From Larus michahellis (taxonomy: Eukaryota > Chordata > Aves > Charadriiformes > Laridae): DNA of 64,000 bases. The stretch is from contig NC_133906.1 in assembly GCF_964199755.1 (NCBI RefSeq), positions 15,225,378 through 15,289,377 of the forward strand. Reading direction: 5' to 3'. Both the position numbers and the translations under genes were made by a program. This document shows positions 53,400 through 64,000 of this stretch, in pieces; the stretch's first letter is position 1; every line of letters begins with the position of its first letter. Below the pieces are notes generated by a model, which worked only from the letters and a program-made list of their open reading frames with translations, was not told the origin of the DNA and did not search any database.

Positions 53400-54620
53400 T
53401 TCCCACCCGCTCGCCCCGCTCATCCCCGAGAGCGGCCGCCTCTTCTCCGCGGCAGCGCAGCTCCAGCGGAGCATCGCCGGGGGATCGCGTACTCCGGGCC
53501 CGCACCCCCTGGACCCCCCGCTCGTCCCGGGGACCTCCCGCCCCGCCGGGGCCGCCTGACCCTCCGCGCTGCCAGCGGCCAGCCCCCGCCGAGGGCACCG
53601 GGGACCCGGGGGCGAGCCGCGGTCTGCTCCGCGCCCCGCGCAGAAGCGCTGGAGGCTGAAAAAGGCGCGGTAGGAAAAAAAAAATTAAATATATATGTAT
53701 GAAAAAAAATATATAAAATGAAGTAACCTCTCTGGAATTGCATTTCCCAGCGCATTTGTCAGAGCTGACGAAGCGCAGAGGCCCCGAAAGAATTTATACA
53801 CGGCATAAAGATGTCAAGGACTGTGCGGGGAGCGGAGCGCGGAGCGGGCTGCCCGTCGCGCCCCGGCCTCCGCGGGCGCGGAGCCGCCGCCGAGCTGCGG
53901 GGCGGGAGGCGAGGCGAGGCCGCGGTGAGGGGCGGCACGTCCCGTCTCGGCTTTGTTTCCCAGCCCCGGAACGCTCCGCACCTCCGTCCCCGCAGCGAGG
54001 GGGGACGCGGGAGGGGACGGGGACACGGCCCCGCGGGGAACACGCGTGGGGGGACACGGCGGACACGCGTGGGGCGTGCCGGAGCGCCGGGCGCAGGCGT
54101 GGGGGGGCGGGACGGGGCTCCCCCGCGGGCCGTCGGTGAAGGACAGGCGGCGACACGCGTGGGGCGGGCCGGGGTCGGGAGGGGGGAACACACGCGTGGG
54201 GCCGTCCCCGGGGTCACTTACCGGGCGGTGCGCTCGGCGGCGGCGGCGGCGGCGGGGTGCCGGGCCCGGCGGGGGCTGTGTGCGCCCCGGCCGCCGCTCC
54301 AGGGTTTTCTTGGGAGATTTCCCCGTCTCCTCCTGACGTCAGCCCCGTCCCAGGGTGCCGCAGACGGGGGAGGGCCGGGGGCAGGGCCGGCCGCACCGGG
54401 AGACCGGCGGCACCGGCCGCCCCGCGTCCCTCACCTCCGGCCCGCCGCACGGGGCATCCCCGGCACCGGCCCCCCCCGGCCGGCCCTCGGTGCGCGGCCC
54501 CGGGCCGGCCCCCGGGGCGGTTTGGTGCTGCTGGTTACGCGGCCCCTGCCCTCTTCATTTCCTCCCGGCCGGTGCGCTTGTCCGAGGGGGTAGGGACAAG
54601 GCAAACCCACTTATTTTGTC
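53400..54620. promoter_or_regulatory. CpG island with CRE and splice donor, possible distal promoter
   Basis: Very CpG-rich from 53.4 to 54.6 kb, with a (GGC)n run at 54235-54256, four ACACGCGTGGGG words, a perfect CRE at 54334-54341 and a strong minus-strand donor G|GTAAGTGA at 54222/54221. Together these suggest a first exon transcribed leftward, toward PITX1. The long open frames (up to 260 codons) are low-complexity Arg/Gly/Pro/Ala sequence and are not called as genes. Confidence 0.35.
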
Positions 54621-54976
54621 TTATTTTTTTGGTTTCCTCCCTGAAATACGCTCCCGGTTCAGGACTTCAGCCTGGAGGTGGGTGCGCGGTGTCGAGCACC
54701 CCGGGGGAGGCAGCAAACAGCACCCAGGGCTGAGCGAGGATGGAGCTGGGACACAGGGCTCCGGGGGCATGCTTCGGTGGCTGACATGGTGCTGCCCACC
54801 CATCCCCAGGCCCTTCATCCACTTTAATTTTCCAAGGATGCTTCTGGACTTTCAGACACTTCATTTCTTATACCTACCCTCCCGGAAGGTCCCCTCCCAA
54901 GAGAAGAACACCCAGGTCATGCAGTGACCCGAGCGAGCACCACGGTGGGGACATGCCTTGTGCTTTCCCCAGTAGA

Positions 54977-55006
54977 GCGGGTCACACGCACACACACACA
55001 CACACA
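54977..55006. repeat. (CA)n microsatellite
   Basis: A short, nearly pure CA run between the distal CpG island and AT-richer DNA. Confidence 0.95.
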
Positions 55007-58000
55007 GAGGCTATAGCTGTAGCTGAAAACCAAGGACAACGAATATGGAATGGATCAGAAAGATAAATAGCATAAAATCAGGAACAGTCCAGTCCCACAC
55101 TTGCCATTTGTTATAGAGAGAAGAAGTAAATGGGATTCACATGTCGAGCATTAGCTGCTTGTTAGTCTGTAAGATAATATTAACTTTAGTGTTTGCTGGT
55201 TTACTCCAGTTTTCCAAAGGCAGTTCCAGGAGGCGCCCAGCCTGTAATTTAGGATGGCACATACTGTGTGAAAGAGGCTTTGGCACCGGGGCCTACCAGC
55301 ACATCAAGGTGATATTAACATAATAAAACGTTTGGAGAGGGAGTAGGAGCTCATAAATTAATGCATTCTACTGTTTTAATGCTAGGAGCTAACAATGCGT
55401 TTCCTGTTCGGCTGATCGTCCCCGCTGCAGCCTAACAGCTGTTTTAAAGGTGCTGTGAAATTAAAGAGAGGGAAGATGATTGTCTTTAAATCAATGTTTA
55501 ATGATGTGTTATTAGGAGAAAAGTCTTCCTCCAGCAGATGTTTACATGCTGAGGATGGAGGGGAGCTTCCCAGGCTGCCTGCCGGAGAAGCAGGGGGGGA
55601 CGCCCCCGTGTCCCACCAGTCTTGCAGATGGCCCTGATGTCCCCAGCACAGGGGTACAGCCCGCTCGGCGCCGGGCTTGGCTGAGCGCTAGCACTGGGAG
55701 AGGCTTTGCCCAGGTCTTTGGGTGGGTGCTGAGGAAAATCCTCCAGGATGCTGATTTTCCGCAAGGTTTTCAAGTGATTTGAGTGGTGACCATGAGCAGG
55801 TGACTACAGCAAATGTCGAGAACATCCTGCCCATGTTCTGCGCAGCTCAGGGCTGGCAGGATCCTTCCCCCGTAAAGATTAGATATGGATGCAGGAGTAT
55901 CCCCCTGTGCAGGAGTCTCTGGAGGACAAAATCCTTTTTAGCGGCGGATCAGAAGAGCTCTGGAGGGGCAAACAACTGGTCAAAGACCACACAGCAAAGG
56001 AGTGGCAGGGCTGTCCCGTGGGCCTTTGGGCTGCAAGGGCAGATCATATGCAAACCCCATCCCTCCTAGCCTAGGAGACCATCCTTGCTGAACCTGTTAA
56101 TGTGGACTGGAAGCCTTTCCGAGCTCTTCACTTGCACCGGTCAGTCGGATTGAGACACCTCTGGCCCAGCACTAACAGCAGTCTCCAGGTACTAGAAACA
56201 TAAATGTACCTTTGAGGCAAGATTTAGGAGTGAACTTCTAGATGTGGCACCTAAAATAAGGTGGAAATCGAAGCTGTGAGCGTAAATCTTTCTGTAGGTG
56301 CCTGAGTCTTGTTATTTCCTTTGTGTTTGATCCAAAGAAGGATTAATTAGTCTCAGTGACTGTGCTTCAGCTTCCAGTTTAAAAGATGGCCATCATAAAG
56401 CTTCTCCCCCAGAGGAGACATCAGATGGATTCAGATGCCAACCCCACACAGGAACTGGTGCCCAAAAGACCCTGAGGAAGGCGGGTTGCTGGGGGTTGGG
56501 AGGGAAGGACCATCCATTGCTGGGCACCTCGTCGCCAGGTCACCCTCCTGCTGTCAACCAAAACAGCATCAAATTGTCTCCAACCCAACCCTGTTTCCAA
56601 AAGGATGGTTTCCACAGCCAGCCTCGTATTCCGCATGATGGTGGCACAAACTGTTCCTACACAAGCAGAAGAACCATTTGCAATTGCTTCTTTTAATCAC
56701 CACAAATGTTCGTTAAAAGTAAGTCTTTCCGTATTTCCAAATATAGTGAAGAAATGACTCTCCAAGCTCACCCATTCCTTTATTTGCAGCTTTCCCTGTT
56801 AGTGCATCCTTGGAATAATGTTTAAAAGGCCACACTGCTTCTTTGGGAGAAATGGGGATGTTTGGAACATGAGTGGATTGTAACATTTCTAAACTTCCCA
56901 GAAGAGGCAAATTATAGAAGAATAAGCTTCTTTCTGTGCACGCACATTTATTTTGGAGCCAAATGGAAAGGAGAGCACAGAAGAAAAAAAAAAAAAAGAC
57001 AAATTGTTTGGAAAATATTGTCCGTCCCAAGACAGACCCAACCATATGGGGGGAAGGGAGTCAATACTGAAATTTTCCCTTTCTGTTTGAGTCCAGCAGC
57101 CCTCCCATTCACTCCGCTGGGAGGTTTGTGTGAGTCAGACCTGCAAGATCATCCACGCAGGGTAGTATTTCCAACACTTCAGTCCCCTCCCTGCTTCATT
57201 CCTATTCCCTACTGAAAGAAGTGGGGAATAGGAGTGAAGTGGGGGTGTCCCCCTGCTCAGATTTACGGTAGGAGCAGCGGGATGGGACCCAGAGCCATCC
57301 ATGCTCCTCCTCACCTCATCCACAGCCCGGCATCCCTGAAGATGAACTACAGCGGAGGAAAAGGCAGAACAGCTCTGCCACTTAGAAAACCTATTTGTGA
57401 GTTTATGCAGATCATTGCGAAAAGCAAAAAACACGCAGGAGCACGGAAAATTATGTATGAGGAGCTGGAGAAGTCCTCTTTCCAGCCCTGCCCAGCCTCC
57501 TGGTGGGACTCCAGCAAGTCGTATGAGGTTTATGTGCCTGCAACCAACTACCCCGACATCCCCCCAGGGCGTGGGCAGGTTAAGGCAGGAATAGGTGTTA
57601 GGGAAATGGAAGAAGCTATAAAAGAGCGGAGTTTATTGGCATTTTGATCATGCTTGTGAAAGGCTGCTGTAGCCTCACTGGATCGATAATGCCAGATCTG
57701 ATTTCTTCGTGGACAAAACGAGGCATTGCTGCCTTGGCGGTTAGATGGAAACACAGAAAATACTTGTTGTGGCAAGGAAATCCCTTCGTTCCTTTTAAAT
57801 CACCAAATTTATCATCATCGTCATCTTTAAGTAATAAACAAAGCGATATTTATTTGTCCCTGACTGCTAATGGTGACATTTATTCAACAACAAAAAGAGC
57901 TGCAGCAATTGTGTACGTTGGCAATTAGTGGCGTGCAGAGCGAGCGCGCGAGATACTTTGAAAGGAGATGTTGGGAAAGAGGTTTTTTTTTTTGTGTGTG

Positions 58001-61000
58001 TGGTTGCGTTTATTCCCTGGTGACGTGCTGCTAACAAGCTGCCAACCAAGGATCACCCACAACAAACAAAAACAAACAAACAAAGTTTTGTAGAGGGTGG
58101 TAATACTTAGTTTAATTCTCTTAGGCCTTTAAAAATAATTATAGCCCTGTTTGTGACAACTGGAAAGGCCCCATTTACTCCAATAAAATGGCTTGTTATT
58201 CTTGAAGAATGACATTTGGAGTTGTTTCCTTATACAATGTAGACATTAATGGGAGTAAATCTCAATCAATGAAATATTGACGCATTTCTCATCTTTGCAC
58301 TAGCAGCGTTTTTGATTCCGCAGCTTGTGGTCGGCTGTTTACTTGCCAGTTAAATCACAACACATTTAACAACTTTCTAGAGATCTGTCAGGACTTACTG
58401 CCAACGAACAGGATCCTGGGGATTTGGGCTTTAGTGAAAAGTTATTTAAGATCTAGACATCGAACCAAGTATCTCTATTGCAGTTTATTCCATTCATTAC
58501 CGATTTGGGGGGAAAGTGATAAATGGCACATAGACCTTCAAACTAACACACACGCCTCCAGTGATCTCACGAGGTAGTCGTTACATCGGACTCCAAACAC
58601 TCTGCCGTGCTTAGTATCATTCGTCTGTGCTTTGAGAGCACAGCGGTGGCTTAGCTCGTGCACTGTCTGAATGTCTTGCTGGATCTTCATGTGCCACAGG
58701 TTAGACCTTGGCATCTGCTTGAACCAGCTTCTTAGGTCTTGGTGGAAAAAAACCAAACCATATAGATATAATATAGATACTCCAGTTGAGAAGTGTTTAT
58801 CTTCAGCCTTAACAGGGACCGAGCATATATTTAAAGGTTAATTTGTGCTCGTTCATGAAGAGATGGCTGCGGGCAGAGATGTGCAATATTCTTGGGGTTG
58901 TCACAGGATATGTAGTTTATTCCTCCCTCTTCCCCAGGGATGGGCTTTGGGCCATGGTGAGAGGCAAAAGGGGACTTTGCTCTGGCCTGTCCACTCTTAG
59001 CTCCTGACGTTAAAGAGTGGAGCGAGACTTTCTCAGAGCCAGGACTGCCTCCTCTCCAGCCCTCTGGGACCTTCTCCGTCTCGTATTATTATTGCCGTAT
59101 CTATTACCATTAACAACTTCCAAAGTTGTTCTAAAACTATTTAAGTGCCTGCTGATCCATCTGAAACTCATCTCCATTCTGCGCGCAAGTCCCAGGCGTT
59201 AATCTTTATAGGTGACGGTGCTGGCCTGCCAGTGGAAATGAGATAAATACACATTATTTGGCAGAAACTATATATCGGACAGCGCTTTCTGGCAGCATGC
59301 ACAGGGCTTCATACAAATGGAAACTGATGGCTTAATATTTTGTTACGTTTTTCCCACCAGAGTTATTACCTCCTAATTGCAGGGATGGATGAAACCGAAG
59401 AGAGTGTGTTCGTTCGGAGGGAGGCTGCCCTGTGTCAGCCTTGAGCTGTCACCGGGAAAGCGGGCGTCGGGGGGCTCCCACTTTCTGCCCTGGCCATGGA
59501 TGAAGCTGGGGTTAAACACAGGCTGGCATGGCACTAGAGGTGGCATTTCCGAGGGAATTTGTGCTTTCTGTGGCGTTCCAGGGACATGGGAGGTTGCAAC
59601 CGACTCTGCACTGATTTCTCAGTACGCATCTCATTAATCATGGACCTACCATACTAAGCTGTATTTAGATGACCTCTTTAATTGCCAAACCTATCCCCGA
59701 GGTCTGCTGAATTCAGTGAGGCAGAAAGGAGAGGCGGCTTCCAGAGGGAGCCTGAGAGCGTCCGGCCGAGCCAATGTGACAAAACATCGTTTTATACCCC
59801 TTTGCGTGCTTTACAGCAGAGCTCGGCACCGGGCTGAGGATGCTCAAGGTGGATTTGGTAGTTGCACGTGTAAAGACCTGCTGGATCTCGTTATTCTCAA
59901 AAGCTTTGCACCACATGATCTTCCTCGGAGAGCTTCCTGTGCATAGGGTGCTCCTGCTGCCATCCCACCCCGGCTCTCCCCACGGGCCAGAGGACATCAT
60001 CCTGCCAAAGATGGCCAGGCCACCGCACTTCTGCTCTCCTGAGACCTCTCTGTCTTAGGCCACAGTTTCAAAGCCAGATTGCCAGCTTTCTGGCCCATGG
60101 CAGATGCCTTGTTGATGTCTGATTTACCATGATCAGCAGCAGAAGTTCAGAGGCCCCTCTGAAGACAAAGCAGCACAGAATAAGGATTTGCACCATCATC
60201 CCTCCACCTGCTTTCAAAATCAGCTGGTCATTTTGGTGAGAGAATTTTTTTGTGCCTGTTTTAACAGTGAAGACAAAATGATGATAGACCCTTTATAGAG
60301 AACGGCTCTTCCATGCCATGGGGCAAAGGCAAGTTTTTATTTTCTGTTTTGTAAAGTTGGACGGTTCCCGGAGCAGGGACAGGCCCTCGGGAGGTACCGT
60401 CCCAGGCTGGAAACCCGCCCAGGGTCAGGAGAGGGAAGGCACTTCTGGCCACTGCAAATATGGAGCTCAATGTAAATATATTTTCTCCAAGGACATGAAA
60501 GGGCTGAGCTCTCTCCTGCTGAAACACCGCTACACTAAACCAAAGATGCTCATAGCAATGGAAGAGTGAGAAAATGAATGAGTTTGGGTGCAAATACTCG
60601 GTGTTTAAAAAGCAGAATTGTCCATGTGTGTATATTAAAAATGCCTTTAGCATTTTTGCTCTCCCAAAGGGAACATCTACAGAAGAAGACTAACCTGGAA
60701 CTCTCCCAGCGACTGGGCTGACCACAACGTAATCACCAAAACTGGGTATAAGGTTAAAATTAAACACCTGCGTGGAAAGTATTTGCAGAAGAGAAGTCCT
60801 CATTTGCCTGTGAGCAAGAGAATAAAAGCACTCATCCAGCTCAGTGAAATACTGTGAGATCTATGGGTGGGAAGTGCTAAGTGTTACAATTATTATTTAC
60901 TATATATTAATATTTGTTATTCAGGAGGATTTGTGTGTGGAGAGAACTTGGAGGATCTGGGCTGGCTTTGTGTGTGCTGGGACTCTCGAGGGATTTTTTA

Positions 61001-63560
61001 GTGTCTACCACAATTATAGATGAGGACTGAGTGAAACCTTGTGGTTTTACTCTACAAAACGTTAAGTTCAGCAACTGCCCATGTTTTCAGGGGAAAAAAA
61101 ATAGAAATGAAAAACAATCTTTCAGGATGTATTTGAAGAGTATTTCAACGCTGTGGCTGGGGCAGGCTTTTTAAAGAGGGATCACACATGGCTATGAGGG
61201 AAAACTGTAGGCTTAGGCTCCTGGTCATAAAATCGAGCCCTATGCAGGAGGGTGGCAGGTATTTTAATCCCCCTCTGTCTCCCCCAGCACGCAGAGAAAA
61301 TCCACCTGCACGTGCTGCTCACAGAGGTGGTTTTGCCTCTGTGTTGTTCGTAGCTGTTATGTTTGGTGTGAGGATGTACCTGGCTGTGGCTTTTCTGGCT
61401 TCACCTTTTGGTTCCTGCAAAGGAGAAGAGCAGAACGCTTCCCCCTTGACTTGAGGAAGTTGAATTTTTTGTGTTTTGAAAGATGACACGTCTTTCTGGG
61501 TGAACGGCACAAATTGCCAAAAAACATTTAAGGTGTGTTTGTATAATTGCTTACTGTACGTCTCCGGATTAGCGAGTGCATTTAGATGTTTAGTTTTAAG
61601 GACCGGAGTTTATTCTGCTTCATGATTAAGTAAACACTGGAAGTTTGGATCCTCCATACCGGATAAGACCTCTGGTTCATCAGGTCTGGTGTCCTGGCAG
61701 TGACTCACAGCTGATAGCGGGAGAAGCCGTGGTGCCGGAGCGCAGCGATGGAGCCGGGATGTGTGTGCTGGGCTGCGGGGACCAGCTGGGATCCTATCTT
61801 GCCCCTCCTGGGCAGCAAACCCTTTGGTTTCACATCGTTGCACCTTCTTTAGCTTTAATACACCATAAAATGTTAGAAACGCTTCTTCAAAAGAGCCTCA
61901 TGGTCTTCACCGACAGCGCCTGCAGAACTGCTGCTCGTCTTTTCCCTGTCGTGGCCATACTGGCACTCTGCCATGAGAAACCTCCTGTGGTTTCTGCTCT
62001 TACATACTGGCGTGTCCCGGCATCGCTACTCCCTGGTGTGCTGGGGTCCTCGATCACGGCTCACACAGAGAGAAATTGCTGGTATTAAAGACTGCAGGTG
62101 GGAAAAGCATTCCCCAGGTTTACTTCGGCGTTTATAACCACTCCTCCTATCGCTACAGTGCGTCTGAGCCGAGCTGCGGTTTGGTTTTTTTAAACTTCAA
62201 CCCTTACGTGACATATAATAACTTTAAACTGCGTTACAAGCCAAGATTACAAGGTATAACATGAGATGAAACAGTATATGGGAAATAAGGATCCATGAAA
62301 GGTTTTGTACAAAGGAAGTAACCCACTGTACATAAACTGGGTAGTTGCTCAGGGCAAACCTTTAGGATTTGATGGATTGTTATCCCGGGGATCCAGTGTT
62401 AAAGAGTGTTTATTTATTATAGCTGCCTAGTCCTCCTCCTCTCACCATGTCCCAGCCTTGGGGCTCTGAAAGGCTCAGTAATGCCACTTCTCCCAGGCTG
62501 CCTCTTCACCCATCCCCATCACTTGGGGGTTTCCACTTAAGGCTGGAGCTCAGACCTGTGCTGTTCTCCTGCTGTCTGCTCTAAATAAACAGGAGAAAGC
62601 AGGTTTAGCACTCCTGCCCTCAGGAAACCTGTGTGTGGTTGCTCTGTCCCCTTGTCCCCTGTGCCCGCGTGTCCCAGCCCTGCCACCCTGCTGCCACCGC
62701 TGCCACCAAGGGTCTGCACCTGATGCTTTTTGCAAGAGCTCTGAGAGGTGATACTGTTCCACTTCTGTTACCACCTAATGCTGCTGCTGAGCATTTCCAA
62801 CCCCCTAATTACAAATGTGAACGCAGTGAGTCAGATCCCGATGGATGGCTCTTCCCAGATACCTTCCTCTTTGTTGGGTGACTCTGACTCTTCCTCATCA
62901 AGGCAGGATGGGAACTCTCCCATGAAAACAACTGGAAATCCTGTTTTGTGGAGGGGTACAGCTTCTGTGTGGTACAAAAGCTTCCTAGATTTGACTGAGG
63001 GAGTGCTTTGATGTGGAATTGAGGCCAGCCAAGGTCCCTCTCATGACAAAAGAGACAGAAAAAGAACAAGAATATTATCCATGAGCTTGCAGTGCTCACA
63101 CTCTTTTTCAGCTCTTCATTTGGATAAATTTCTTTTACATTTCTCCATTTCATGCTATTTAACTGCAAATTCAAATACAGTGCAATATTATCCAGCTCCA
63201 CTCTTTTTTTTGTTTTGTTTTGTTTTGTTTTGAAGTTCAGGTTGCATTTGTTTTGGTTGGAATTTGGGAGAAGTGACTGTGCCCTAAGGGCAGGAGGTGT
63301 GACTGGCAGAGCAGGGTACATCCCTAATCCGCTGACTGCAGTGACACTCCTGGCAGGACTGGGAACTGGGAGTCTCTTTTGTCTGACGAAAGGAACACCG
63401 TGTTAGAAGCATGTATCACTTGATAAAATATTCCTCCTGTAGAGACGGAAAGGAAATAACCTCGGAGGCCAGAGACAGAAATTACATTATCCATTACGCC
63501 TGGCAGCACATAGCCCAGGGTTTAGTCATGGGTAGTCGTAACCATCCAAACTGCTGTGCT
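55007..63560. other. Non-coding DNA upstream of PITX1, right flank
   Basis: No gene recognised in 8.5 kb. Stretches at 57640-58320 and 59060-59350 have low repeat content and AT-rich, homeobox-type words (taattatag, cattaacaac, taataaacaaagc) and look like possible conserved elements. Simple repeats: caaacaaa near 58060-58082 and (GTTTT)n at 63207-63232. Longer frames such as 57234-57647 and 61645-62088 have no identifiable family. Confidence 0.5.
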
Positions 63561-63830
63561 CCCATGGCTCCCCTGGAAGGATTATTCTGCAGGCTAACAC
63601 TTTTCATCCTTGGGAAATATCTCCTGATATTCAGCCTAAATCCTTCCTTTCTTAATGTCATCCCATTACTCTTAGTTATGCCCCATGCATAATTCCTCTC
63701 CCTCCTTGATGTTTACAGCCTCCAAATACTTGGAGGCTGTTATCATGTCCCCTTAGTCATCTCCTAGCTGAGCTACATGTGTTTGGCTCTTTTAACCTCT
63801 CCTTAGAACTCAGCCCACACTCTCCATCCC
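63560..63830 (-). mobile_element. Old CR1-type LINE fragment
   Basis: Antisense CR1 landmarks are readable but diverged: 'aatatctcctgatattcagcctaaatc', 'atcccattactcttagttatgccc', 'ggctgttatcatgtcccc', 'ttttaacctctcc'. The element is in minus orientation like the copy at the left end, but belongs to an older subfamily shared more widely among sauropsids. Edges are approximate. Confidence 0.75.
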
Positions 63831-64000
63831 GGCCACCTCACCGTGATGCTCTGCTTTTCTCCAACCCCCTTCCCGATGCCTTCCCCGCCGCTGTTCTGCC
63901 GTGAGGGGCTCTGACCGGGATGCAGCCTTTCCCGCGGAGCTGGGCGGGCAGGGCTGTCCCCGCGGGGCATCCTTCGGGACACACCCCGGTCCCCATGTCC

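Noticed and set aside
53811..54593. 260-codon plus-strand frame
   Set aside because: Arg/Gly/Pro/Ala low-complexity product of a CpG island with GGC and GCGTGGGG repeats; no domain.
57234..57647. 137-codon frame with a lysine-rich middle
   Set aside because: No family recognised, no clear exon borders, and the region looks non-coding.

Overview
This is vertebrate nuclear DNA, almost certainly from a bird. The evidence is an avian-type CR1 LINE at the left end, an older CR1 at the right end, intron-split genes with vertebrate splice sites, remnants of palindromic MITEs of a kind I associate with archosaurs and turtles, and dense CpG islands around a homeobox gene. There are no bacterial operons, CRISPR arrays or phage genes.

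Left third (about 4.1-12.7 kb, + strand): a broken copy of CATSPER3, a pore-forming subunit of the sperm calcium channel CatSper. Seven exons are recognisable in order, with the S1-S6 segments, the pore motif T-V-D-G-W and the C-terminal coiled-coil region. The reading frame is destroyed by two in-frame TAG codons and a one-base frameshift. Exon 1 was not found. As I recall the literature, CatSper genes are reported lost in birds, so a well-preserved fossil with nearly all splice sites intact is the main discovery here.

Middle (about 12.7-39 kb): a gene-poor spacer. It holds two decayed palindromic MITE-like elements, a long GGAA/AAAAG purine tract, a roughly 3.5 kb decayed GATA/GATG-like purine-rich repeat field, and inside that field a degenerate CCCTAA (telomere-like) block.

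Right centre (39.1-45.4 kb, - strand): PITX1, a paired-class homeodomain transcription factor, with all three coding exons intact (302 aa). It is surrounded by CpG-island DNA from about 36 to 54.6 kb, with a repeated CGCGGCCGCG palindrome and several CRE motifs. The order and orientation CATSPER3(+) then PITX1(-) match the human 5q31 locus as I know it, supporting both calls.

Right end (54.6-64 kb): AT-richer non-coding DNA upstream of PITX1, with CNE-like stretches and an old CR1 at the edge. Many long open frames in the CpG-rich part are composition artefacts and are not annotated as genes.
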